NCBI GenBank assembly: GCA_905234285.1
Contig: CAJOHK010000007.1
Span: 69,152-133,151, forward strand
From: an uncultured Bacteroidales bacterium
GTDB taxonomy: Bacteria > Bacteroidota > Bacteroidia > Bacteroidales > UBA932
Direction: 5' to 3'
Length of the DNA stretch: 64,000 nucleotides
Shown one piece after another: positions 54,726 to 64,000 of the stretch. The notes under the pieces were generated by a model. The model was not told where the DNA came from. It was given only the letters and a program-made list of their open reading frames with translations, and ran no database searches. The position numbers and the translations under genes were made by a program. Position 1 is the first letter of the stretch. Each line of letters starts with the position of its first letter.

Positions 54726-55280
54726 CTACTTCTTGAAGAAGCGGTTGTACAGGCCCAGGAATCCGGCGCCGTGGCGGGCTTCGTCCTTGGCCATTTCATG
54801 GATGGAGTCGTGGATGGCGTCGTAGCCCAGCTGCTTGGCGCGGGTGGCGATGGCGAGTTTGCCTTCGCAGGCGCCGGCCTCGGCCTCATAGCGCTTCTTG
54901 AGGTTGGTCTTGGTGTCCCACACTACCTCGCCCAGGAGCTCGGCAATACGGGCGGCATGGTCGGCCTCCTCGAAGGCATAGCGCTTGAAGGCATCGGCAA
55001 TCTCGGGATAGCCTTCGCGCTCGGCCTGGCGGCTCATGGCCAGGTACATGCCCACCTCTGAGCACTCTCCCTTGAAGTGGTCTTGCAGGCCGTCCCAGAC
55101 CTCGGGGTCGCAGCCTTTGGCAACGCCAAGGACGTGCTCGCAGGCCCACTGGGGCTTGTCACCTTCTTCCTTAATCTCTACGAACTTCTCCGGCTTGGCA
55201 TGGCATACCGGGCACTCTGCGGGGGGATTATCACCTTCGTGTACGTAACCGCACACCAGACATCTGAATTTCTTTTTCAT
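54726..55280 (-). CDS. rbr: Reverse-type rubrerythrin
   Basis: 184 residues from [13 protein letters not shown]. The rubredoxin domain is at the N-terminus ([21 protein letters not shown]), ahead of the ferritin-like di-iron domain with [32 protein letters not shown] and [13 protein letters not shown]. This reversed order marks the reverse rubrerythrin group. It reduces hydrogen peroxide, protecting an anaerobe from oxygen. The promoter TACATTTG lies at 55318-55311 on the minus strand. Confidence 0.92.
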   Translation of the reverse strand: MKKKFRCLVCGYVHEGDNPPAECPVCHAKPEKFVEIKEEGDKPQWACEHVLGVAKGCDPEVWDGLQDHFKGECSEVGMYLAMSRQAEREGYPEIADAFKRYAFEEADHAARIAELLGEVVWDTKTNLKKRYEAEAGACEGKLAIATRAKQLGYDAIHDSIHEMAKDEARHGAGFLGLYNRFFKK

Positions 55281-55310
55281 ACGGTATAGTTTTGTGTTTT
55301 TGAATTTGAG

Positions 55311-55318
55311 CAAATGTA
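55311..55318 (-). promoter_or_regulatory. Rubrerythrin promoter -7 box
   Basis: Minus-strand TACATTTG, giving a leader of about 26 bases. Confidence 0.55.
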
Positions 55319-55350
55319 AGGAAAAAATGGTATCTTAGCAAAAAATATTC

Positions 55351-58194
55351 ATGCTTCCTTTTCTGCAGCAGGTAGCCCGGCATTATTATCAGGGTAAGGA
55401 CATACAGCACACGTGCTTTATCTTTCCCAACCGCCGTTCCATGGTCTTCTTTCGCAAGTACATGGCGCAGCTGGTCAAGGGCGGAACGCCCCTGCTTGCG
55501 CCCCCCATGTTCACCATCAACGACTTCTTCTATCATGTTTACCGCACAGAAGTCACCGACCGCCTGCGTCTGCTGTTGGAACTGTACAATTGCTACAAGT
55601 CCCTCAATCCCCAGGCCGAGCCGCTGGACGAATTCATCTTCTGGGGGGAGGTGCTGCTGGCCGACTTTGACGATATAGACAAATATATGGTCAACGCCGA
55701 CGCCCTCCTGCAAAATGTGGCCGATTTCAAGGGCCTGCAGGACAGTTTTGAGTACTTGACCGACAACCAGCGGGAGGCTATCGACCAGTTCCTGTCCCAT
55801 TTCCGTGACCGTCAGGGAGCCCTTAACGTAAGGGCCGACGAAGACAGCATCCAGGCCCGTTTCCTTCATTTGTGGAATATCCTGGGCCCGCTGTACCAAT
55901 CCTTCAATCAGCGTCTCCGGGAAAAAGGCATGGCCTACGAAGGCATGGTGTACCGGGACCTGGCTCAACGCCTCAAGGACGGCGCATCGGTCAAGGACAT
56001 CCTCCAGGATGTGTTTCCGGAGGTAAACCAGTTCGTTTTTGTAGGGCTTAACGCCCTCAGCGAATGTGAGCGCGTACTGCTTTCCCGCATGCGGGATGCC
56101 CGGATGGCCCAGTTTATATGGGACTATGTGAGCCCGCAAATCCAGCACCCCGACAACAAAGCATCCCATTTCATGCAGGAGCATGTGGTGAACTTCCCCC
56201 AGGCGTTTCCGCTGGATACCAGCGACCTCCGCATGCCGGAAATCCGCGTTGTTAGCGTACCCTCCGGTATCGGCCAGGTAAAACTGGCGCCGCAAATCCT
56301 GGCGCAAACCCAGGGAGACCCCGTAGAGACGGCCTTCGTCCTGCCCGACGAATCCCTGCTGCTGCCCCTCCTGAATTCTATTCCCCCTGAGTACAACTCC
56401 GTGAATGTGACCATGGGCTATCCCATGAGCGCCAGCGCCATATATACCTTATTTAATACCTTGGGCCAGTTGCAGCTCAAACTACGGCACAAGGAAGGTC
56501 AGTGGTATTTTTACCATCGGCCTGTGCGTGAAGTTTTTTCATCGGGCCTGTTCCGGCAGTTGCTCACCGAGGAAGAAAAAGCCGTGGTGGCCCGCGTAAA
56601 GGCGGCTGCCAAGTATTATATTCCCTTGCAGGATTTGCAGGGTGGTCCCGTGCTGGATCTCCTTTTCCAGCCGGTACTAAAGGAACCCAATGTCGTCTCG
56701 GCCCCGAATAACCACGCCATGGAACGCTATCTTTCGCAGGTCGTAGCTCTGGCCGGCCGTATGCTGGGCGCCAGCTCGGACATGCTGCTGGAACTGGACT
56801 TTGCCAAACGCTGCCATACCCAGCTCAATATTCTGCAGGAGATAGACCTGGAAGTGCTGCCCGCCACGCATCTGCGCCTTATAGACCGCCTGCTGCAGGG
56901 CATTTCGGTGCCTTTCCGCGGAGAACCGCTGGAGGGCCTCCAAATCATGGGTCCGCTGGAAACCCGCGCCCTGGACTTCCGCTATCTGGTCATCTTCAAC
57001 GCCAACGAAGGGGTGTTCCCGCGCCGAAGCCAGAATGCCTCCTTCATTCCGCCGGAGCTCCGCAAGGGATTCGGCCTGCCCACCCACGAGTACCAGGACG
57101 CCGTTTGGGCCTATTACTTCTACCGCATGATTCAGCGGCCCCAGATTGTCTGGCTGGTATACGACAGCCGCACAGAGGGTCTCCAGAGCGGAGAAGAGAG
57201 CCGGTACATCAAGCAGCTGGAATACCATTTCGGCATCCCGCTCCGGAGAATGACCGCTTCGGCCACCATGCGTTCCACAGAGCCCGAGTCCGGGATTGAC
57301 AAAACTCCGGCCGACGTGCAGGCCATCCGGGACGGGGTGTTGTCGGCCACGGCCCTTCAGGCCTACCTGGCCTGTCCCGCCAAGTTCTACTACAAGCAGG
57401 TGAAACGGCTTCAGACCGAGGAAGACGTAGCCGAATCCCTGGACGCCAGCATGCTGGGCCGGGTCTTCCACGGCGTGATGCAGCATCTGTATAAGCAAGC
57501 CAGGGTCATTACCGCCCGGCATATCGAGTCCTTCCAGAAAGACCAGGCCGCCCTGCGCCGGCTCATCCGTGAAAAAGTGCTCAAGGAAATGCACTCCATC
57601 GAGGTGAGCGGCCGCAACCTGGTGCTGGAAAACATCATTCTGGACTATGTGCTCACCACCCTCCGGCACGATGCTGCCCTTCTGGAGAAGAACCCTGGAA
57701 AGGGCTTCGAGATCATCGGCCTGGAGGAGCCTTATGTGGCCGATTTTGAGGGCTTCCATTTCAAAGGATTCCTGGACAGAATTGACAGCTATAAGCCCGG
57801 CGAGATTCGCATCCTGGATTACAAAACCGGACGGGTAGAGGACAGCGAACTGCAAATAGACGACGCCCATGCCGCAGCCATCGTAGAAAAGCTCTTTGGC
57901 CCCGTGAATGCGGGACGCCCCAAGATTGCACTGCAGCTTTTCCTGTACGACTGGCTCCTGAGGCAGCAGCCGTTATACCAGGGGCAGAAGATAGTGAACA
58001 CCATCTACAGCACCGGCCGCATGTACACCGGCGATATCCCCGAGGTGGCAGAAAGCCCGGAGTTTTCCAGGCTGGTGCAGGAAAAACTCCGGAACTTATT
58101 ACAGGAGATGACCGACCTTTCCATTCCCTTCAGCCGCACGCAGGAGCTTAAGACCTGCGAGTACTGCGATTTCAAGGCCATCTGCGGCCGGTAA
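55351..58194 (+). CDS. AddB-like PD-(D/E)XK nuclease with iron-sulfur Cys motif
   Basis: 947 residues. The N-terminal part (HTCFIFPNRRSMVFFRKYMAQ) and middle are inactivated-helicase-like, as in AddB. The C-terminal nuclease has the active-site segments FKGFLDRIDSY and ILDYKTGRVED (Asp and Lys). Four Cys in AYLACPAKFYYKQ and TCEYCDFKAIC at the end form an AddB-type 4Fe-4S cluster around the nuclease. Likely the AddB-like partner in double-strand-break processing; no AddA-like helicase lies within this window, so its partner would be elsewhere. Confidence 0.85.
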   Translation: MLPFLQQVARHYYQGKDIQHTCFIFPNRRSMVFFRKYMAQLVKGGTPLLAPPMFTINDFFYHVYRTEVTDRLRLLLELYNCYKSLNPQAEPLDEFIFWGEVLLADFDDIDKYMVNADALLQNVADFKGLQDSFEYLTDNQREAIDQFLSHFRDRQGALNVRADEDSIQARFLHLWNILGPLYQSFNQRLREKGMAYEGMVYRDLAQRLKDGASVKDILQDVFPEVNQFVFVGLNALSECERVLLSRMRDARMAQFIWDYVSPQIQHPDNKASHFMQEHVVNFPQAFPLDTSDLRMPEIRVVSVPSGIGQVKLAPQILAQTQGDPVETAFVLPDESLLLPLLNSIPPEYNSVNVTMGYPMSASAIYTLFNTLGQLQLKLRHKEGQWYFYHRPVREVFSSGLFRQLLTEEEKAVVARVKAAAKYYIPLQDLQGGPVLDLLFQPVLKEPNVVSAPNNHAMERYLSQVVALAGRMLGASSDMLLELDFAKRCHTQLNILQEIDLEVLPATHLRLIDRLLQGISVPFRGEPLEGLQIMGPLETRALDFRYLVIFNANEGVFPRRSQNASFIPPELRKGFGLPTHEYQDAVWAYYFYRMIQRPQIVWLVYDSRTEGLQSGEESRYIKQLEYHFGIPLRRMTASATMRSTEPESGIDKTPADVQAIRDGVLSATALQAYLACPAKFYYKQVKRLQTEEDVAESLDASMLGRVFHGVMQHLYKQARVITARHIESFQKDQAALRRLIREKVLKEMHSIEVSGRNLVLENIILDYVLTTLRHDAALLEKNPGKGFEIIGLEEPYVADFEGFHFKGFLDRIDSYKPGEIRILDYKTGRVEDSELQIDDAHAAAIVEKLFGPVNAGRPKIALQLFLYDWLLRQQPLYQGQKIVNTIYSTGRMYTGDIPEVAESPEFSRLVQEKLRNLLQEMTDLSIPFSRTQELKTCEYCDFKAICGR

Positions 58195-58208
58195 GCCCTT
58201 CCGAGACT

Positions 58209-59993
58209 TTACTTAATCTCAATGGTATACGGCATTCGGGCCCAGACACTGGTGGGCTTGCCTTGCTGCAGGGACAGAACCTCGTGTCCCAGGGCCTCGA
58301 AGGGAGTTCCCGTGAGCACATAGGGTTTATCCTGGCTACTGCCAAAGCTGGTCATAAACTCTTCCAACATGGTACGGGGCTGAGGAAAGCCGGTTACCGT
58401 ATACTCATCGGAAGAAGTGAAACCAGCCAGCGAGGCGGCGTAAGCCACAGCATCGTTGAGGGTGCCGATCTCGTCCACCAGGCCAATCTCAAGGGCATCG
58501 GCGCCGGTCCAGACGCGGCCCTGGGCAATCTCATCCACGCGGGCGGGCTCCATGCGGCGGCCCTCGGCCACCAGATTCACGAAGCGCTCATAGATATCCT
58601 CTACGGAAGCCTGCTGATAGGCCAGCTCCTCTTTGTCGAAGGGACGCATGAGGGAATACATGTCACTGTGGGCATTGGAGCCAACGTATTCCACATTGAC
58701 ACCCACCTTCTTGGTCACTTTGGAGAACTCAGGAATCATGGAGAACACGCCGATGGAACCGGTGAGGGTAGCAGCATCGGAGTAAATCTTGCGGCAGCCG
58801 TTGGAAATCCAGTAACCGCCCGAAGCGGCATAGGAACCATAAGAAGCCACCAGCGGTTTTTCCTTGTCCAGCAGATTAAGGGCATCCCGCACCTTGGCGC
58901 TGGCCAAGACGCTGCCGCCGGGCGAGTTCACGCGCAGGACGACGGCCTTCACGGTCTTGTCCTTGCGCACCTCGTCAATAATCTTCACAAAGCGGTCACC
59001 GGCAATGCCCTCATAGCCCTTGCCCTCGACAATTTCTCCATCGGCGAAGATGATGGCCACATTGGTGCGGCCGGGCAGGGTGTTCACCTTGGCGGCGGCA
59101 TAATCGGCAAACGGAATGAGGTTGAGCTTGCGGGCATCCTCCACCTGGGCCAGGGTGCACAGCTGTTCAATGAGGGCTTCGTGCTCCAGGAGGGAATCTA
59201 CCAGGCCATAGCGCAGGAAATCTTCCGGCTGGGCCAGGGCCAGTTTGTCTACCAGGCCGTTGAATGCTTCCTCTGAAATCTCCCGGGACTGGGCCACGGC
59301 GCCGCAAATGAGCTTCCACTCCGAGCCAATCATGGCGGTGTACTGCTCACGGTTCTCGGGCGAGGCGCTGCTGCGGATGTACATTTCGCCGGCACTCTTA
59401 TATTTACCGTGACGGATGAGCTGCACATTGACGCCCACCTTGTCCAGGATGTCCTTGATAAACATCAGCTGGCCGGTAAGGCCGATGAGCTGGTACGTGG
59501 CACCAGGGTTCGGAGACAGATAAATCTTATCGGCTACAGAAGCCAGATAATAAGATCCGTTGCCGGGCGAATTGAGCGAAGCCACCACCGCCTTGCCGCT
59601 CTTGCGGAAGCGGAAGAGGGCGTCGCGCAGTTCTTCCATGCCTGCCAGGGAGGCCGATGCGCCCTCGGGGCGAAGCAGGATGTACTTCACGCCGGGATCG
59701 GCCGCGGCGGCCTCAATGGCCTTCACTGCTTCCCAGATACCCACGTTGGGAGTACTGGCAAAGTCCATGGACATGACGGACGACAGGCTGGGCGTTCCCA
59801 TGGACTCAGTGGTCTGTTCCGTGAGAACAAAGCTGCTCATATCCATATCCAGCACGCCGCTGCGCGGAATAGGGGCCGAATTACCGCCCGCCAGGGCACC
59901 GCCGAGGAGGACAAAGAAAAAGATGAGTCCCAGAATGCGCAGGACGATAAAAGCGCACAAGACTGCCAGGAGCGTTTTTACAAACTCTTTCAT
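58209..59993 (-). CDS. sppA: Signal peptide peptidase SppA, long form
   Basis: 594 residues of the tandem-domain 67K type. One N-terminal membrane helix (LLAVLCAFIVLRILGLIFFF) anchors it facing the periplasm. The N-terminal half carries the catalytic Lys region IRHGKYKSAGEMY, and the C-terminal half the nucleophilic Ser in VASYGSYAASGGYWIS. It degrades cleaved signal peptides in the inner membrane. It starts 7 bases after the C11 protease gene, so they are cotranscribed. Confidence 0.93.
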   Translation of the reverse strand: MKEFVKTLLAVLCAFIVLRILGLIFFFVLLGGALAGGNSAPIPRSGVLDMDMSSFVLTEQTTESMGTPSLSSVMSMDFASTPNVGIWEAVKAIEAAAADPGVKYILLRPEGASASLAGMEELRDALFRFRKSGKAVVASLNSPGNGSYYLASVADKIYLSPNPGATYQLIGLTGQLMFIKDILDKVGVNVQLIRHGKYKSAGEMYIRSSASPENREQYTAMIGSEWKLICGAVAQSREISEEAFNGLVDKLALAQPEDFLRYGLVDSLLEHEALIEQLCTLAQVEDARKLNLIPFADYAAAKVNTLPGRTNVAIIFADGEIVEGKGYEGIAGDRFVKIIDEVRKDKTVKAVVLRVNSPGGSVLASAKVRDALNLLDKEKPLVASYGSYAASGGYWISNGCRKIYSDAATLTGSIGVFSMIPEFSKVTKKVGVNVEYVGSNAHSDMYSLMRPFDKEELAYQQASVEDIYERFVNLVAEGRRMEPARVDEIAQGRVWTGADALEIGLVDEIGTLNDAVAYAASLAGFTSSDEYTVTGFPQPRTMLEEFMTSFGSSQDKPYVLTGTPFEALGHEVLSLQQGKPTSVWARMPYTIEIK

Positions 59994-60000
59994 ATCAGTA

Positions 60001-61341
60001 TCATTTAATTAATTTCGTATCATGGTTCCAGGCCAGATTCCGCTTGTAGAAGCTGTCCAGCAACTGGGTCCCCATAGAGGGAAGGTACATGGAAAAACCG
60101 CAGGCATTCTTGATGTCGAACGAGCCCAGGAAAGAAGGCGTATGGGCTTCGTACAACACACAAGCGGCCAGAGCATGGTCCAGTGACGCTATTTCCTCAT
60201 CGGTAATACCGGCATGCACCAGGATGTCCTTGAGGTCATAAAAATAGTGGCGGTTCAGGCGGAAATAGCGCTGCACGCCGCTGTCGCTCATGGTCGAGAG
60301 CCGGGTGCCGTATTTCTGGAACAGGCCCCGGCAAACACCGGCCAGCTCTTCCATCTTTTGCGTATTAACAAGCGAGATGGTAGCGCTGCGGTATGCGCCG
60401 GTCTTTTGGTCGTATTGCTCAAAATAATCCCGACATACGCTGAGCGGATCCGGATTGGCGTGCAGCAGGTAGGGCACCAGGGTTTTGTAGTTGAAACCGT
60501 CGGCCAGGACCTCGGTTTGGGAGAAACCCACTACGTCCGCTTTGCCGCGGAGTTCATAGGCCACCTCTACACAGCCGTTAAGGCAAGCGTCGAAAAGAAG
60601 ATAGTCCAGCCTCATGGGAATGGCGCGGCAGAAGGGTGCCAAATCCATCTCTAGCCCATTGGAAGAGCTGGTGGCATCCTGGCCGATGCTCTTAACGGCC
60701 GGGAAATCCGGGATGGGCGGAAAGTCTTCCTCTATGGCGCTGAAGCGGCGGGGGGCATAGAAAAAATCCCCGTCCGAGTCCGTTATATCTGAGCCGCCGT
60801 GCTCCCGCTCATACTTGGCAGGGTCATAGTAATAGCCGTCTGGCAGCCAGCCGGAAGCATGGGAAGATAAGACCATTCCATAACTCGTGGAAGGGTAATA
60901 CTCCTGCACCAGTTCCAGCGCCTCCCGAAAAACGAGGGTGTCGCAAATCTGGTCGGTGGAGGCCCACACCTTAATGGTATCCCGGATGACCTTACCCTCA
61001 TGGTCATTGTAAATGCCATACAGGACCGGGGGCTGCGGGTTAAGGTAGAAGCCGCCCTGTTCGGGAAACCGGGAAAGCACCACCAGCTGGTCCAGAGCCC
61101 GTCCTTTCCGGGGAAGTGCACTCTTTTCCAGCGTGGCCAAATCTTCTGTCATATAACCGGAAAGGGAATTAAAGCCGGCCGATACCATAATGAGGACATG
61201 GCGGCTATCCTCTTTGACCGTACGCTCCGGTTGATTCCCACGGGAAGCACCGCTCTCGCCTTCGGTAAGTTCGAAGTCGGAGTTACGGCTGCAGGAGAAT
61301 ACCAGCAGCAAGCCTAACAGTACAATGAGTTTCCTTCCCAT
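60001..61341 (-). CDS. Clostripain-family (C11) cysteine protease lipoprotein
   Basis: 446 residues from MGRKLIVLLGLL; lipobox VFSC. The longer frame to 61554 runs into the divergent peptidase gene and is rejected. The catalytic His lies in VLSSHASGWLPDGY and the Cys in LLFDACLNGCVEVAYEL, as in C11 clostripain-like peptidases. It is probably a surface or periplasmic Arg/Lys-specific protease. It is followed by sppA in one transcript. Confidence 0.87.
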   Translation of the reverse strand: MGRKLIVLLGLLLVFSCSRNSDFELTEGESGASRGNQPERTVKEDSRHVLIMVSAGFNSLSGYMTEDLATLEKSALPRKGRALDQLVVLSRFPEQGGFYLNPQPPVLYGIYNDHEGKVIRDTIKVWASTDQICDTLVFREALELVQEYYPSTSYGMVLSSHASGWLPDGYYYDPAKYEREHGGSDITDSDGDFFYAPRRFSAIEEDFPPIPDFPAVKSIGQDATSSSNGLEMDLAPFCRAIPMRLDYLLFDACLNGCVEVAYELRGKADVVGFSQTEVLADGFNYKTLVPYLLHANPDPLSVCRDYFEQYDQKTGAYRSATISLVNTQKMEELAGVCRGLFQKYGTRLSTMSDSGVQRYFRLNRHYFYDLKDILVHAGITDEEIASLDHALAACVLYEAHTPSFLGSFDIKNACGFSMYLPSMGTQLLDSFYKRNLAWNHDTKLIK

Positions 61342-61359
61342 AATTCTAGAACAACAAGG

Positions 61360-61388
61360 CAAATTTAGCGATTTATTTTTTATATTTG
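61360..61388. promoter_or_regulatory. Divergent promoters for the C11 protease and the DPP III-like gene
   Basis: Minus-strand TAAATTTG (61367-61360) and plus-strand TATATTTG (61381-61388), 13 bases apart, with leaders of about 14 and 31 bases. Confidence 0.65.
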
Positions 61389-61423
61389 CACGAACTGCTT
61401 GCACTCTTTTGATAAACAAGCCT

Positions 61424-63427
61424 ATGAACAAGTTAGCTACAATGATGATCATTTCCGGTATGGCCGCCCTCGCGGCCAGTTGCCAGTACGCCCCAAAAGG
61501 TGAAGAACCCGCCTTCAAATATACCATCGACTCCTTCGCCGACCTCAAGGTCATGCGCTACCAGATTCCCGGTTGGGAGAACCTGAGCCTGCAGCAAAAG
61601 GAGTATGCCTATTATCTGGCCGAAGCCGCCAAATATGGCCGCGACATCCTTTGGGACCAGAACTGCAAGGACAACCTCCGGGTACGCCACGCAGTAGAAG
61701 CCATCCTGGAGGCCGATGGCATGGATACCCAGACACCTGAATACCAAGACTTCCTGGTGTATGCCAAGCGCCTGTTCTTTTCCAATGGCATGCACCATCA
61801 CTACGCCGAGGATAAGTTCTTCCCCGCCTGCTCTCAAGAATACTTTGCCTCCCTGCTGGAAGCCGCCGGTGTGCAGGATGAGGGGCTGCTCGACATCATC
61901 TACAACCCCAGCATCTATCCCCAGCGCCGTTCTACCGAGACCAGCGGAGACCTGGTTCAGTTGTCGGCCGTGAATTTCTACGAGGGCGTCACCCGCGAAG
62001 AAGTAGAGAATTACTACAACAAAATGGTGGACAAGAATGACCCCACCCCCATTTCCTATGGCCTCAACACCAAGGTGGTAAAGGGAGCCGATGGTAAAGT
62101 GTACGAGCTTCCCTGGAAGATTGGCGGCATCTACTCCCCTGCCCTCGAAAAGATTTGCGAACAGCTGGCCAAAGCCCGCGAGGTGGCCGAGAATGACATC
62201 CAGAAGAAAGCCCTGGGCCTTCTTATCGACTATTACAATACCGGAGACCTCAAACTCTGGGACGCCTTCAATATCGAATGGGTTAAGGATACCATCGGCA
62301 CCGTGGATTTCATCAACGGCTTCATCGAGGACTACAACGACCCGCTGGGCCGCAAAGCTTCCTGGGAAGGATACGTGAATATCAAGGATTTCGAGGCTTC
62401 CAAGCGCACGGAAATCCTGAGCGCCAACGCCCAGTGGTTCGAGGACAACTCCCCCGTTGACCCCCGCTTCAAAAAGAAGACGGTGAAGGGCATTTCGGCC
62501 AAAGTCATCAACGCCGTGTGCCTGGCCGGCGACAGCTATCCTTCCACGCCCATCGGCATCAACCTCCCCAACGCCGACTGGATTCGCAAGGAGCACGGCT
62601 CCAAGTCCGTGACCATTGCCAACATCACCCACACCTACGACTTGGCCGCCCAGGAGATGCCCACCAGCACCCTCAGGGAGTTTGCCTATAATAAGAAAGA
62701 GGTAGAACTGGCCCAAAAGTGGGGCACCCTGGCCGATGAAATCCACACCGACCTCCACGAATGCCTGGGCCACGGCTCCGGCCAGCTTCTGCCCGGCGTC
62801 AGCACCACCGCCATGGGCGAATACGCCTCGGCCCTGGAGGAAGCGCGCGCCGACCTCTTCGGCCTCTACTATACCGCCGACCCCAAAATGGTAGAACTGG
62901 GCATCATGCCGGATCCAGAGGCCTACAAAGCCGAGTATGCCAATTACATCCGCAACGGACTCATGGTCCAGTTCACCCGCGTGGAGCTAGGACGTCCCAA
63001 CACGGAGGCCCACATGCAAAACCGCAAGCTCATTGCCGAATGGTGCTATGAAAAAGGCGCCAAGGACAAAGTGATTGTAAAGAAGGTCAAGAACGGAAAA
63101 ACCTATTTTGTGGTGAACGATTATGTGAAGCTCCGCGCCCTCTTTGCCGAACTGCTCTCAGAGATTCAGCGCATCAAGAGCGAAGGCGACTACGAGGCCG
63201 GCAAAGCCCTTATCGAGAAGTACGCCGTGAATATTGACCCGCAGCTGCACAAAGAGGTACTGGAGCGCTACAAGGCCCTGAACCTGAAGCCCTACGGCGG
63301 CTTTGTCAATCCGGAAATCCGGCCCGTCTACAACGCCGACGGCGTCATCACCGACTACGAGCCCGTTTACACCGACGATTACCTGGGCCAGATGCTTCTG
63401 TACGGCAAGAAGTACGGCACGCTCTAA
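61424..63427 (+). CDS. Dipeptidyl-peptidase III-like (M49) lipoprotein
   Basis: 667 residues from MNKLATMMIISGM; lipobox AASC. The zinc motif HECLGH in LHECLGHGSGQLLPG (HExxxH of M49) and the downstream EEARADLFGLYY with the third ligand Glu are clear. It releases dipeptides from the N-terminus of short peptides. The lipid anchor places it in the periplasm or at the surface, unlike cytoplasmic eukaryotic DPP III. The longer frame from 61325 overlaps the promoters and is rejected. Confidence 0.9.
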   Translation: MNKLATMMIISGMAALAASCQYAPKGEEPAFKYTIDSFADLKVMRYQIPGWENLSLQQKEYAYYLAEAAKYGRDILWDQNCKDNLRVRHAVEAILEADGMDTQTPEYQDFLVYAKRLFFSNGMHHHYAEDKFFPACSQEYFASLLEAAGVQDEGLLDIIYNPSIYPQRRSTETSGDLVQLSAVNFYEGVTREEVENYYNKMVDKNDPTPISYGLNTKVVKGADGKVYELPWKIGGIYSPALEKICEQLAKAREVAENDIQKKALGLLIDYYNTGDLKLWDAFNIEWVKDTIGTVDFINGFIEDYNDPLGRKASWEGYVNIKDFEASKRTEILSANAQWFEDNSPVDPRFKKKTVKGISAKVINAVCLAGDSYPSTPIGINLPNADWIRKEHGSKSVTIANITHTYDLAAQEMPTSTLREFAYNKKEVELAQKWGTLADEIHTDLHECLGHGSGQLLPGVSTTAMGEYASALEEARADLFGLYYTADPKMVELGIMPDPEAYKAEYANYIRNGLMVQFTRVELGRPNTEAHMQNRKLIAEWCYEKGAKDKVIVKKVKNGKTYFVVNDYVKLRALFAELLSEIQRIKSEGDYEAGKALIEKYAVNIDPQLHKEVLERYKALNLKPYGGFVNPEIRPVYNADGVITDYEPVYTDDYLGQMLLYGKKYGTL

Positions 63428-63446
63428 CCAGCGTTCTGAGCCTTTT

Positions 63447-64000
63447 ATGATCAAGGATTACCGATATTATTTACGCGTAGAGAGAAGGATGTCACCCAAT
63501 ACGGTGGCATCCTATTGTCATGACGTAGAGGGTTTTCTGGAAAGCTGCGGATTGCAGCCTAAAGATATTGAGACTTCCCATATCGAAGCCTATTTGGGAA
63601 AAGTGACCGCCCAGGGGCTTTCCAAACGCAGCACGGCCCGTCTGCTCAGTTCCCTGCGCAGTTTCTTTGCCTGGTGCGTAGAAGAAGGGGAAATAGCCGA
63701 GAACCCCTGCGACCGCGTAGATTCCCCCAAAATGGGTAAATACCTGCCCGAAGTACTCAGTGTTAAGGAAGTGGAGGACATTTTGGAATCGGTAGACCTC
63801 AAAAAGCCCTTTGGCAAACGGGACCGGGCCATTCTTGAGGTACTGTATGGCTGCGGGCTGCGCGTAAGTGAAGTGGCTACCTTGCGCATCTCCCACGTCT
63901 TTCTGGACGAGGGATTCGTGAATGTCATAGGGAAAGGTGACAAGCAGCGGCTGGTCCCCCTTGGCGAAATAGCGGCCGATGCCATCCGCGCCTACCTCCC
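63447..64000 (+). CDS. xerD: XerC/XerD-type tyrosine recombinase, 3' end cut by window
   Basis: The frame is open from ATG at 63447 to the edge (184 codons). The N-terminal core-binding domain (YLRVERRMSPNTVASYCHDV, LSSLRSFFAWC) is complete, and the catalytic domain begins with YGCGLRVSEVATLR (first catalytic Arg) and IGKGDKQRLVPLG (catalytic Lys). The remaining His-x-x-Arg and Tyr lie beyond the window. XerC/D enzymes resolve chromosome dimers at dif. It starts 19 bases after the DPP III-like stop. Assignment to xerD rather than xerC is a guess. Confidence 0.85.
   Translation, partial: MIKDYRYYLRVERRMSPNTVASYCHDVEGFLESCGLQPKDIETSHIEAYLGKVTAQGLSKRSTARLLSSLRSFFAWCVEEGEIAENPCDRVDSPKMGKYLPEVLSVKEVEDILESVDLKKPFGKRDRAILEVLYGCGLRVSEVATLRISHVFLDEGFVNVIGKGDKQRLVPLGEIAADAIRAYL

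Noticed and set aside
63447..64000. Phage or integrative-element integrase
   Set aside because: The N-terminus and catalytic segments fit housekeeping XerC/D, and no mobile-element genes or attachment repeats are adjacent.

Overview
The window looks like chromosome from an anaerobic Bacteroidales bacterium of moderately high GC. The evidence is a SusC/SusD pair, many lipoproteins with Cys-ended signal peptides, fimbrillin-family proteins, promoters with the Bacteroidetes -7 box TAnnTTTG (several with TTTG 19 bp upstream), a reverse-type rubrerythrin and an oxygen-sensitive glycyl radical enzyme. The genus cannot be fixed from the sequence. No rRNA, tRNA, CRISPR array or insertion sequence was seen, and no gap between genes exceeds about 235 bases.

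Region 1 (1-9510, minus strand) is a pectin-type polysaccharide utilisation locus. In transcription order it holds a PL22-like propeller lipoprotein, a SusC transporter, SusD, a fibronectin-III lipoprotein, and a GH105-type unsaturated rhamnogalacturonyl hydrolase that runs off the left edge. The SusC protein carries an extra OmpA-like domain at its C-terminus.

Region 2 (9635-24577, plus strand) is accessory: an LVIVD-repeat propeller lipoprotein, two fimbrillin-like lipoproteins, and three large lipoproteins in which one fimbrillin-like N-terminal module is joined to a PL22-like propeller, an LVIVD propeller and a CE12-type acetylesterase. Three unannotated peptide genes of 34-53 codons, sharing a YxxP...C(A/T/S)S pattern, precede three of these lipoproteins. 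A HipBA-type toxin-antitoxin pair lies between on the minus strand.

Region 3 (24586-34143) holds a small secreted protein, an SGNH acetylesterase, a GntR-type regulator, and a tightly overlapping operon of radical-SAM activase, glycyl radical enzyme, sugar MFS transporter and aldose epimerase. A divergent class II aldolase follows. A CAGACC-containing element links promoters of regions 2 and 3.

Region 4 (34253-64000) is mostly housekeeping: a frameshifted fimbrillin plus M6 protease, trpS, a coiled-coil protein, the putrescine genes aguA-HAD-aguB, tandem OmpA-like porins, uvrB, rlmI-like and RNase D-like genes, a C1 peptidase, pssA, an S4 protein, manA, rubrerythrin, an AddB-like nuclease, sppA, a C11 protease, a DPP III-like peptidase and a partial xerD-type recombinase.

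Taken together, the left half appears to bind, deacetylate, cleave and import rhamnogalacturonan or homogalacturonan fragments, with the sugar and glycyl-radical operon as a plausible downstream catabolic step. That pathway link is inferred from position and shared upstream sequence.
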